Part shown: positions 1 through 11,056 of the stretch, one piece after another
Layout: each line of letters opens with the position of its first letter
Position numbering within the stretch: the first letter of the stretch is position 1
From: Saksenaea vasiformis B4078
Taxonomy: Eukaryota; Mucoromycota; Mucoromycetes; Mucorales; Saksenaeaceae
Length of the DNA stretch: 13,492 nucleotides
NCBI GenBank assembly: GCA_000697055.1
Contig: JNDT01001452.1
Location: 1 to 13,492 of the forward strand
Direction of reading: 5' to 3'
Notes under the pieces: generated by a model
Seen by the model: the letters and a program-made list of their open reading frames with translations, nothing else
Told to the model about the DNA's origin: nothing
The model's database searches: none
Made by a program: the position numbers and the translations under genes

Positions 1-646
1 GGCCAGCTCTCTTAACATGTATGTCAACGTGGGAAACCGGTAGTTTTCTGCAGAAGTTATAAGTGTATTTGGCCTTACAAATTTACATGTATACCTTCTC
101 CCGTCGCTGGGTTCATTCTGCAAGTATGAAAAAAGTTTTCGAAAGTCTGCCGTAGATCGACACACCAGCGGTAATTTGACTATTGATCATGGGAGCAGAT
201 TTAGTTTATCCTGATAACTTCCTAACATCACTACGTACAAACGCTACCCGAATGTTTGTGCCAGGATCTCGAGTCAGGATCATTTTAAACGCGGCAATAA
301 AAAAGACTTCGTCATGGACAGGAGGAGAGGTCTCGAACTGCCCATCGATCCAACGATGGATGTGCAAATTGACAAGCAACGTTGCACACTGACAAGCGGT
401 TGCGTACTGTTCTGCCACTGAACGAAAGACGCCCTATATCAGCTTGTACTTAATATATTTGAAAGATTTTATATGAGAATTCCATAATACAGTACCCTGA
501 GCTACTTGTGGCTTCCCTGCAGAAAATTGCAAAGCTTCAATTTTCGAACAAATGAGTAGTCGCGACCAGGCAACTGCACGATGGGGGTGTTCTGGTACCC
601 ATACCGTCTCCTGCGGGCCGGGGGCTCTCCAACTTCGTTGTGTTGT
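1..646 (-). pseudogene. Decayed or partial protein-coding gene running off the left edge (hypothetical)
   Basis: I do not recognise the product. One minus-strand frame is open from 646 to 437, meets an in-frame TAG at 436-434, and stays open to a TAA at 208-206. A second minus frame is open from 186 to the window edge. The two join in phase if a 55-nt intron (234-180, GTAGTG...AATAG) is removed. The predicted stretches are protein-like in composition, for example NLHIHRWIDG near 330-370 and FPTLTYMLRELA at the edge. From memory only, the first loosely resembles a dispersed family of hypothetical, probably transposon-associated ORFs in Mucorales. No start codon was identified. The internal TAG is either a nonsense mutation or evidence of another intron. 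The overlapping plus-strand frame at 183-392 is probably a shadow. Confidence 0.35.
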
Positions 647-649
647 CTA

Positions 650-1709
650 TCCATGTTTTTGGGAATAAAAAGGAAGGGAGATTTGTTGTCAAATAGTTAG
701 ATGGAATATATGTGAACTCGTAGGACTGTTGTTTCGTTATCCATGATGGGACGCTGCTAATAGGCTAACATTTTTGGCACCTTGGTGTCTGCTGAGCCTT
801 TCAGCAAAGAGAATTGCTACGAACACTCAGATTCTGCCTCTTAGTGACACTCATGTAACATAATTTAGAGAAATGTTAAATAGGTAGCTTCGAATTCTCT
901 ATGAAATCTGATCGTACGCAAATATCAACGAGTTGTCAAGCCTCCGTGGGTCGACTGCTTAGGCTTTGATAGATGAAGTGATGATATCTATTTGTAGGCG
1001 CTCGATGAGGGTTTAATTTACGGGCATTCAGCTCATGGGCGCTCATCTTGTAGACGCTAGCTGCACAAATACCTACGATTTGGTTTTTATTTGAGGATGG
1101 TCATACGTGCATTAAAATTCGGTAAGGTGTTTGTCCAGCCGCCGGCGAAAACACATTACATGAGTGTCCCTAAGAGGTAGATCCTGAGTGTCCGTAGCAA
1201 TTCCCTTCAGCAAGGTATGGCCAGTGCAAACAGGCAGTTAACTTTGTAAATGATGACGTACTGACAGACAGCTACATTCAAATATACATACAAGTAACTA
1301 TTATGATAAGCACAAGGGCAATCTGTCCAGAATTCTGCGATGGTGACCGAGAAATATTTTTCTACAACTTTCATATTGGTATCAATGAAAAATGATAAGA
1401 AGTGTCATTCTCTTTGTCATTGGGCCCTCTGGCCAGGGACCCGTCATCCAGGCCATAAGGCCTTTTTTCGTTTTGAATATTTCGAATAGATAGGCTCAGG
1501 ATCCAGAAGGCAGATTAGGCATGGGCAATACAACAACGTTAGATCAGGAGAATACTGATTATGCGTTTTTAAAAAACGCAATTGGCTTGTGCAACTCATA
1601 TGTCAGCCTACCATCCATTTTACTGTCTCTAAAAATATTTAACAGTAAAGAAACAAAGATTAGGAACCTCTATGCCTGTTAGATTCTTGTATACCATTAA
1701 CGGTTGTCG
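650..1709. other. Intergenic region, no gene recognised
   Basis: About 1 kb of AT-rich sequence. All frames are closed frequently. I saw no tRNA-like B-box, no rRNA-like stretch and no repeat array. The only local structures are a short A/T-rich palindrome at 1562-1580 and small GGCC-containing inverted motifs near 1423-1463, none convincing as a functional element. Confidence 0.5.
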
Positions 1710-1946
1710 TTACGCCACTGGTGTGGTAGATTTCCTCATTTCGCCACCCATTTTTTGCTGCAATTGCTGAAAATTGGCCTCAAAAAGATTTTCTACTACC
1801 TCGTCTTCTTCGAAAACCTCCTCTGAAACGTTGGCATCAACGGAAGCGAATACTTCTTCATGATGCATGTGGTCGTTGTGTTGCTGTTGCGGAGTGTTCA
1901 TAGCTGACAGCAAGAAGCAAGCTTCCTTTTGGAGCTCCGTCGCCAT
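1710..1946 (-). CDS. Small acidic hypothetical protein (78 aa)
   Basis: Not recognised. It is an intact ATG-to-TAA frame of 78 codons on the minus strand. The product is Gln/His-rich (PQQQHNDHMHH at about residues 19-29), followed by an acidic helix-prone segment (EEVFEEDEVVENLF at about 42-55) and an amphipathic Gln-rich stretch (FQQLQQKMGG). It has no signal peptide, membrane segment or recognisable domain. The start is the first ATG of the frame, with G at +4. It lies divergently from the alanine aminotransferase gene, 344 bp from that gene's ATG. Its immediate upstream sequence is a three-copy 41-bp repeat, which would fit a promoter or 5' UTR. It could instead be the first exon of a longer spliced gene or a chance frame. 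Composition and position favour a real small gene, but only modestly. Confidence 0.4.
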   Translation of the reverse strand: MATELQKEACFLLSAMNTPQQQHNDHMHHEEVFASVDANVSEEVFEEDEVVENLFEANFQQLQQKMGGEMRKSTTPVA

Positions 1947-1951
1947 AGAAG

Positions 1952-2074
1952 TCCGAAGATTAACTGAGCGATTTTATTTGCTGTCTTTAACATCCGAAGA
2001 TTAACTTGAGATATTCATTCGCTGATTTTTGATTCCGAAGATTAACTCGTCATTTTTATTGGCGCAGAATACCC
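1952..2074. repeat. Three tandem 41-bp degenerate repeats with invariant core TCCGAAGATTAACT
   Basis: The 14-mer TCCGAAGATTAACT occurs exactly at 1952-1965, 1993-2006 and 2034-2047, with start-to-start spacing of exactly 41 bp each time. The remaining 27 bp of each unit are only partly alike (ATTTTATTTGCTG, ATATTCATTCGCTG, ATTTTTATTGGCG). The array begins 5 bp upstream of the ATG of the small minus-strand ORF and sits in the divergent promoter region shared with the aminotransferase gene. The strict core with diverged spacers suggests either an old tandem duplication with selection on the core, such as a protein-binding site, or a recent origin with uneven drift. Confidence 0.9.
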
Positions 2075-2102
2075 TAGACACCGCAGGCGAGCCATCTTCG
2101 GC

Positions 2103-2197
2103 AGATAAGCTGAGATGTGACGGGTAGACCTTCCAACAAAGGAAATTTTCACCCCACTTCGCATCTGCGTTGGAAGGCGGGACCTATCAGCTATCAG
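2103..2197. promoter_or_regulatory. Putative upstream control region of the aminotransferase gene: GATA-type motifs and a 9-bp inverted repeat
   Basis: Three HGATAR-type motifs lie within 95 bp: AGATAA on the plus strand at 2103-2108, and two TGATAG on the minus strand (CTATCA at 2184-2189 and 2191-2196, a direct CTATCAG repeat). Between them is a perfect inverted repeat, CCTTCCAAC (2129-2137) and GTTGGAAGG (2169-2177), with a 31-bp spacer. Fungal GATA factors of the AreA/NIT2 class control nitrogen-metabolism genes, which would suit an alanine aminotransferase. Single HGATAR motifs are common by chance, so this is suggestive only. Confidence 0.3.
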
Positions 2198-2290
2198 GTG
2201 CTGGCCCAAAATTTTTAGCTCTTAAATGGTTTTTGCCGACTTAGCCTGTTTTTTCCTTGCAACCTCCCGGTCGACATTACACACGCAACG

Positions 2291-4066
<1,776 letters not shown>

Positions 4067-4674
4067 TTCCTCATATAGAAAATGTCATATGTTCATTTTT
4101 GATTGTATAGAGCATTGATATTAGGGTTGATCAAATTATGATTTACTTTCGTAGCGAATCCGAGACCTATCTAATCTATTATAGACCTTTAGCGAGCAGA
4201 TATCATAAGCTCAGTGTGAATAGTATTGTATTATCTTCATCAATCAGACCGTACGAACGACTCATGCGTGGAGAGACAAAGAAGTGTCGATCAATTGACA
4301 CCTGGGTAGAGAAGCCAGAGCATGGGAGATGCATATTCTAACAGGTCATTGCGCTGAATTTTTTTCCCTTCTAAGGCCAAAGACTGCATTCGATCAGATG
4401 GATCTACAGTGCTTTTTTTGTGAGGACGTCAGACTGTCTTACGTGAACTTTGACTTTAGTCATGGATATGTTACCACCTAGATATCTGTCTTCCAACAAA
4501 AGGTGACCGATGAATGGAGATAAATGAAAGGAAGCTCATTTTATGGGCATAAGACAGGACTGAAGTCGACCGAAACTCTACTGTGGGACAGATAACTTCT
4601 TTCTATGAAGAGGAGTTACCCAAGCGCGAATGCGCCAGTGGGGTGGTGGTGTGCGCAATCAAGTCCCGTGCAAA
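4067..4674. other. Intergenic region between the aminotransferase and SCC3 genes
   Basis: About 600 bp holding the 3' UTR of the aminotransferase gene and the distal promoter of SCC3. A 67-codon frame at 4138-4341 has no protein-like features and is judged to be chance. No RNA gene or repeat was recognised. Confidence 0.5.
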
Positions 4675-4714
4675 TGACGTAAAGTCGTGAACGCGTGCGG
4701 GGATTTTAACGCGT
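4675..4714 (+). promoter_or_regulatory. Putative SCC3 promoter elements: TGACGTAA and two ACGCGT (MCB-like) boxes
   Basis: TGACGTAA (CRE/bZIP-like) lies at 4675-4682. ACGCGT occurs at 4691-4696 and again at 4709-4714, 18 bp apart, each followed by GCG; the second ends 46 bp before the SCC3 ATG. ACGCGT is the MluI cell-cycle box bound by MBF in yeasts, which drives G1/S genes including cohesin subunits. The surrounding 50 bp are unusually CpG-rich for this AT-rich window. Function in this organism is inferred. Confidence 0.45.
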
Positions 4715-4760
4715 GCGCGTCCGCGTCCCTTAATTTTTCTCGGCTTGCGTTAGTTCAGTA

Positions 4761-7700
4761 ATGGCAAGGTCAAAGAAATCCGATGCTGCGAAAGTGCAGG
4801 TGTGATACAACATTTAACTTCTGCTTCTTTTCTTTGGAGCCGTATAACGATGAGTATACTAAACATTCTTACAGAAATCTGCTGATGATGCATCAACGAG
4901 ACGTTCAACCCGTCACAGAACGGTACCAGAGTTGTTTATGAATCAGAAGCAATTTACTGCTACAGGTAAACTTGACAGTCATAAAGCCAAAGGGCCTCGT
5001 TATGCAGATTACAGAGAACTTACACCTGATGATGTTTCGTCTATTTAGCTAACAGAAAACGTGCGGAGAGAGAGCAGGAAGACAGTTCCGATGAAGAAGA
5101 GGAGAGAGACGAACTTGATTCTGAAGATTCCGATAGCAACAACGATGACTCTGACGATGAGAGCGAGAATGAGGATGCGTGGAAATCAGTAGCTCAGAAA
5201 AAGGCCACGCCCAAGAAAGCACGACGTAAGACTTCAGGATCTACACGAAAGCGAAAGAAAGTGTCAGCAGCAGAAACTACGTTGACAGATACTAGTCAAT
5301 TATTGGAACAAGTGTCAATGGATGACCTAGCTGAGCCTAGTCTTTATGGTACGAATGCATGGTAGAAATCAGTGCTGAAGTGGATGGATTTGCCACCTTA
5401 GATCAAGTATCCGATACGACCGTTAACATTGAAGACATGGTGGCAAACTGGGTGACACAGTATAAGGCAGAAAAGCTACCTGCTGTACAAAAGTTAATTA
5501 ATTTTGTGATTCGGGTATGGGATACTGTTTAGCGAAGATACTCGGGAAATAATATTGACTATTTCCATAGAGCTCTGGATGCATGATGGCCGTTACAGCA
5601 GAAGCATTTGCGGATGAAGACGTCTCAGTACAAGCTTTACAAGAGCTTCAGGATGAACTGGCGAAGGTAGTTCCCACATTAAATTACTCGCGATTAATGA
5701 AATAGTATCATCTAGCTTCCGCATCACGAATATCCCATTATTTCCAGATCGAAAAAAGATAAAGTGCTTAAGCGCAATCTATTGAACTTTTTCCAAGTTT
5801 TGATCGACCAGTGTCAACACGAGGAAATATACGATGGTACACTGATAGAAACATTGCAATGCTGGTTGACAACAATGTCAAGGTAAATGAGAAACAAATG
5901 ATAGGGGGAGGGGGCGCTTACATTATTTGTAGCTGTCTTTATCGACCTTTCCGACACACATCAACCATTATTGCCTTGAAAATCATGAACGCTTTATGTG
6001 TTATCGCTGAAAAAACCAGAGATGAATTATCCATTGTCACCAGACAACTTACTACCGAAAAGCGGAAGACTGGCCGTGCTAAGAATACCAACAAATTAAA
6101 GCTATTACAACAGCGCTCGAACTCATTACAACGAAAACGAAAAGATTTAGACGAATTTCTGAAGGACTTCTTTGAAAGGTACAAATGAGGCACATTATAC
6201 CTCACCTGTAACACGTTTCACTTGTTAGTATCTTCGTTCATCGTTCTCGCGACATTGAGTCTGTCATCAGAGTCGAATGCATAAAAGATTTGTGCACCTT
6301 TATACAGCATTACCCAGCTTACTTCGTCGATAATCAATATCTGAGATATTTCGGTTGGTCATTTAACGATGTGGTAATTGATCAAGATTCGACAGATAGC
6401 GGACACGTGAAGTACTAACTTTATCTGCGGTTTGTTTATTTTTATAGACTCCCAGTGTTCGTTCTGAGGCTGTCAAATCCGTCACCCGCTTATCCAAAAT
6501 TGAGAGTATTGTAAACAAACTTGGTAGTTTTTCGGAACGGTTCAAAGCGCGCATACTGGAGATGGCATTGTACGACACTGATGTCTCAGTCAGAGTGAAC
6601 GCCATTAATCTTTGTATTGAGCTACAAAATCACAACGGAGAACTGTTTTCTGCCGATGAACAAAAGCAATTGACCGATCTGATCGTTGCTGATTCTTTAC
6701 GCGTGCGCAAAGCTATAGCCCTCCTCGTCAAAACAACGGTTGAGAAGGATATTTTGAAAGCAAGACTCGACGAGGTTCGAAACGATCTTACTGCTATGGC
6801 TGTCGATGGGTCTGAAAACGAAAATCGTCGTACCAGACCTAGAAGAGCAAGTGCTAACGTGGCAGTATCAGTCAACAAACAATGGGTTACATTCAAATGT
6901 ATTGCCGCATTTTTGGCCCAAAGAATCAATAATCATGGGGCTGAAGAGACAGAAAACAACGAGTTGCCTTACACAGAATACAACGCGATGCTAACTGATG
7001 CGGTGGCAGCCCTTTGGGAACATTTGAATGATCTAAGGGTAAGAGAAAAAATATATGGAGAAGTCATAATATCTAATTGCCACGTAACAACACAAAGGAT
7101 TATCAAGCCATGTCCGATTACTTATGTTACGATCACTCCGCACTTCAACGAGCTAGTGAAACCAATGGCGGGATCGAAAACTGTTATCGTTTAACCGAGC
7201 AAGAAGAATCTATTCTTGTGGGTGTTTTTGTAGCTTGCATTGATCTAGGTATTCGAAAAGGATTTGAAAAAGCAGGCGCAACCTCGAAAGAGAAGAAGAA
7301 GGTAGATACTACATTAACCCTGCACTTTTACTAAATGCCCTTTTTTATTGCAAGGATGAAACGCAGCTTGAGGAAGGACGCAACGAAGTATCTCGACATT
7401 TGGTCCAAGTACTTCCCAAGCTACTGACTAAGCACAGCGATGATGCGAAAAAACTGCTTCATCTCGTTTCCTTACCTTCATTAATGAACTTGAACGTATA
7501 TCCTGAACTGCGAATGACGAAGGTACGAAAAGGAAAAAGAAAGACGATGTATCTGTATTGAATATGTGTATCGTAGGCATATGAGGAGCTTCTTCAAAGT
7601 CTCATCAAAGTCTACCTGGGAGCGACTTCAGCAACCTTGCTCGAAACGTGTGCAGACTCGTTGCAGCATATTTCGGTGACATCCTCTTTGGATGAAGTAA

Positions 7701-9576
7701 ACAACGCTTTACTGCCGGATTTACGCGAACGTGTTGTAGGTCAAGTGAGGGACGCGTGCAGAGGAAAGGTACGTAGGAGTCTCCCCTTTTCTCCTTTACT
7801 AACCTTGCACTTATTGATCCCCCAGAATTTAACGACGGCTCATTTTTCTGTCGATGATATCCACTCCATCTCCGTTAGTTTGTTGCGTTTGGAGCATCTA
7901 ATCAACTGCATGGATACCACCAGTGAAATGGAAGAAACAGAGGATATGAGAACTGATGTCACAGAGTTCCTCGGATGTCTTCTTGACAGAGCTGCTGTTG
8001 GGTACGATAGAGAGAAGCAGGTAAGCGGTAAAATATGCACCGAGGATATTTAATAAGTTGTTTTGCGTTAAAAAGATGACACTGTCGGCTATGACCGTCC
8101 TGTGGCAATATCTTATTCGAAAAGCCAAACACTTGTCTTCCGATCACCAGTTACTTGAAGATGGAAGACAAGCAGTGACCAAGCTTGAAAAGAGGCGCGA
8201 TTGGGCGTTGGAGAAATTTGCAGAATTAGCTATTGGTCCTGACGCTACTCCTTTATCCGAAGTTCGACACTTGGTAGGTTCCCCAGTCTGACATCACAAC
8301 TGTAACATCATCTCTATGTAGGCTTTTAGCATCATGTTGGAAATCTATTGGTTGTTCTCCAACAAGCTAGCAGGCGATGATCTGGGTCATCTACAGTTGC
8401 TATGTGCTGGTGATACACAGTCTCAATGTGCCGAATATGTCGCCTCTCAGATTGAAAAATGGAGTCAGCAGGCTGAGCAAGGAGACCAAGACGGCAATTC
8501 ATCTGGTAGGTCTATCCATTGTATTGTCTCTCTGGTATACTGAAAAAAAATGAAACAAAAGGATCCGAAGAGGCTGTCCTTTCGAGTGAAGACGTTGCTG
8601 GATTGGCAAAAGTTTTTGCGCGCGTGATTGCTTTTGGAGTCATCGACACTGAGTACGCCACCGTCCTGATGAGTCATTATGGTCGTTTTGAGGATGAAGT
8701 GGATGGACCGATCAGAGCTCTGGTGGAACGCTTGGAGGATGGTTTAGTAGACAACCATGCTACTGAAGAAATTTGTAAAGCGTATTTGCAGTCGCTTAAG
8801 GAGGTACGAACATGGAATTTTAGTCGGAAACGCTTAATGCTGTGGTTTTTTTAGTCCTTCGAACAACACGTGGATCAATCGTTAAGGTCAACAGACAAAA
8901 CGCTGAGGTTGGCACGTTTACAGAGCCAGTCCATCAAGCATGCGGACAAAGATGGTGCTTTAGACGCATCATCCCATATTATTCGCGAACGAATTCATCT
9001 CGATGGCATTACCTATACCTTATCGAAGGCTGCTGAATACCATGAACAAGGAAATTCTACAGCAAAAGGTTTCATTCTGAAATTTTTCAAAATCTTGTCT
9101 GTGTTTGCAAAACAGCTTTCTCGCGCACGCGATATCGCAAAGATGTGAGTGCATTCAGCTTCAAACATTTCTTCCTAACCATATGCACAGTCATAAGCAT
9201 CTTGAGCAATGCTTGCAACAGTATAACTTGGAGGCAGTTGCTGGTGATAAAGAATGGGACTCGTACCATGCATATATCAAGGTGATCGATGACGTCCTGA
9301 AAAAGAAGGGATTGCGATATGGTAGGTCTTTTAGATAATTGCAAGTAGGTTATACTAATGGTTAATGTAGATTCCACGAAACGTGCAGATAAGACAGCAG
9401 ACGCTGAGGTGAATGATGAGATTATGCAAGATACTCAGGGTATGCAAGCCTTGGAAATGGAGAACGGGGAGTCGGATCAAGTCGGAGAACTGAGAGTGCG
9501 TGAGGCCTCTAAACGACCGATATCTAACGTTGAAGGAATGGACATTGATGAGGGATCAAGTAAACGAAGACGCTAA
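4761..9576 (+). CDS. SCC3: Cohesin subunit Scc3/STAG (stromal antigen family), 19 exons, 1265 aa
   Basis: HEAT-repeat subunit of nuclear cohesin; it binds the Scc1/Rad21 kleisin and DNA and is needed for sister-chromatid cohesion. Exons: 4761-4799, 4875-4965, 5049-5348, 5402-5514, 5571-5666, 5716-5882, 5933-6178, 6229-6373, 6448-7038, 7098-7301, 7355-7522, 7577-7768, 7826-8020, 8076-8273, 8322-8505, 8562-8803, 8855-9144, 9191-9321, 9371-9576. All 18 introns (46-83 nt) are GT-AG and keep phase; total 3798 nt. The N-terminus is disordered: an acidic run at about residues 52-86, then a Lys/Arg cluster at 94-114 (likely NLS). STAG domain about 182-330, with INFVIRSSGC across the exon 4/5 junction and YRPFRHTST at 272-280. 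Stromalin conservative domain about 351-437, with YLRYFGWSFND at 388-398. A basic loop lies near 516-535. The C-terminus is acidic and ends SSKRRR, another possible NLS. ATG context is GTAATGG. The first donor (GTGTGA) is weak, so exon 1 is the least certain. Confidence 0.93.
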
Positions 9577-9628
9577 GCATCTGGCGAAAATGCACATGAA
9601 ATCTTTGGGGAACACGTTGGTTTTTCTT

Positions 9629-9634
9629 TTTATT
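9629..9634 (-). terminator. Candidate poly(A) signal AATAAA for URC4
   Basis: TTTATT on the plus strand reads AATAAA on the minus strand, 3 nt after the proposed URC4 stop codon (9640-9638). The 3' UTR would extend into the 61-bp gap and probably into the SCC3 3' end. Confidence 0.45.
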
Positions 9635-9637
9635 CAA

Positions 9638-11056
9638 TTAAAACAGTGTTCCATCGCTCTAATTAAAATAATAAATGCATGAGATAAGAAGAACTAAAGC
9701 ATACGTTTTTTTACCTTTGTGATGATCGGTGGTCCACCAGCTTGGGGTCTCAACTTGGCAGCCACTTCACGGCCAGCAGTCCATGTGCCTCCTTCAAGAA
9801 CTTGAGCTAAAGCCAAAGATTGCCCAAATTTCTTCTCCAGGCCTTTGTGAATGATATCCAAATAAGCAACGGTCAATGCACGCCATTCAACAATCAGTGG
9901 ATCGCTGCCCTCAAACGTTGGGAGTTCTTGTCCGTCTGCAGTACCCCGTTGGACTTGAGCAAGTTTGAGTTTCAACAAACCATCGTCAATCAAAAGACCT
10001 CCATTGCGATATTCGGGCAGACCAGTCAATTTCTCCGTCCCAACCACTCTGATACCGAGGCTAGTTTCCAAAACCTCCACCAGGGAATACGTCAACCATT
10101 GTGAGAGTTTGTGGAACGACACGAAGTTTTCGTGGTTGCCTTTGTCCTGCAGACAAGTGCATGGCCATACGTCGCCAAGTGCAACGCCATCGACTTCAAC
10201 ACGTCCAGACCATATGCCGCCCAGACTCATAACTGCCTCCCAAAGATGTCCAATGTCGACAGCACCATTAATGGTATACTGGTCAAGGTAATCTACAACA
10301 GTCCTTAGTATACAGGGATCAAGTTAAAGAGCAGATTTTTGTCTTCTCTTCAAGAAAACTTGCCTACGAGATTTCCCGGTCTGCTTGGCTGGTTCTCCAA
10401 CGACGGGAAGTACTTTGATTGAGACGTTAGAACATCTGCTAGTCTTTTCAGTAGATTCGATCTGCCATCCAATCCCACCATCGGATTCGAAGGTGTGACT
10501 TGGAAACCTTGAGTCATGCGTTCCACGGTCAGCTGCGCTAGTCCTTGAACTTTTTCCGTTTTAAGCGACAAAACATCCTTCCTCAAATGTAGTGAGTCTT
10601 ACCATCCACGCGATCTGGAATCTCTTTATCGGAAGAAAAATAACCCTGGATAAACATATCCTGGGAAGCTATGGCGAGACCTTCAGATCGTCCCACTACC
10701 CTATTATCCGTTGTTTTGTAGCTCCATGCCTGACCTGCACCAGCATCCAACAAGACAGAGACGACAACCAAATCCACCAAGCGGCGGGCCTTCTCTTTCT
10801 TATCCAATGTTTCCCATTGCCGCTGAAGAGCATCCAAGCCCGAAAAATGCCGAAGACGAGAGTGAGGCGGAATATCTGATAGATTTTGAAACCGGCTTTG
10901 AATCACACTTGCAACATGATCGATGATATCAGGGAGTTTGGACTCGTCAACGTCAAAGTACTCCAATTGCTGATTTTGTGCCTTATCATAAACTTGGCTG
11001 CAACGTTCTCGGATAGAATCCAGCGTAAGAAGATAATGTTTCTGTGATAGTGTCAT
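9638..11056 (-). CDS. URC4: URC4-type uracil catabolism protein (DUF1688), 4 exons, 410 aa
   Basis: Member of the DUF1688 family. Yeast URC4 is required in the URC pathway for using uracil as a nitrogen source; its exact reaction is not known to me. Exons on the minus strand: 11056-10603, 10543-10364, 10292-9715, 9658-9638; introns 59, 71 and 56 nt; total 1233 nt. Conserved blocks: IPPHSRLRHF (62-71), SVLLDAGAG (100-108), GRSEGLA (122-128), NPMVGLDGR (171-179), RPGNLVDYL (206-214, spanning intron 2), VALGDVWPC (248-256), FHKLSQWLTYSL (271-282), LPEYRNGG (303-310), VEWRALT (346-352), GTWTAGRE (380-387), GGPPI (397-401), SDGTLF (405-410). Intron 2 needs a GC donor (GTAG|GCAAGT); GT alternatives break the frame. 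Intron 3 yields the usual family ending from a 21-nt exon; without it the protein would end in an atypical KVKKRML. Length is normal for the family. One TGATAA motif lies on this strand at 11198-11193, 137 bp upstream. It converges on SCC3. Confidence 0.92.
9670..9675 (+). terminator. Candidate poly(A) signal AATAAA for SCC3
   Basis: A canonical AATAAA lies 94 bp after the SCC3 stop codon. This places it, on the opposite strand, inside intron 3 of the convergent URC4 gene, so an SCC3 mRNA using it would be antisense to the last URC4 exon. Confidence 0.5.

Noticed and set aside
1562..1580. Palindrome TGCGTTTTT-A-AAAAACGCA resembling a hairpin terminator
   Set aside because: No transcription unit ends here, the stem is almost all A/T, and intrinsic terminators of this type are not used by fungal Pol II. 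Such palindromes are frequent in AT-rich DNA.
5811..6188. 125-codon plus-strand frame within SCC3
   Set aside because: Its first part is exon 6 read out of frame plus intron 6; only 5933-6178 belongs to the protein. Splicing at 5883-5932 and 6179-6228 restores the STAG sequence.
9694..9714. URC4 ending directly in KVKKRML with stop at 9694
   Set aside because: A GT donor at 9714 and an AG at 9660-9659 give the family-typical SDGTLF terminus in phase, so this read-through is most likely intron sequence.
9820..10308. Several plus-strand frames of 65-108 codons
   Set aside because: They are antisense shadows of URC4 exon 3 and have no recognisable features.
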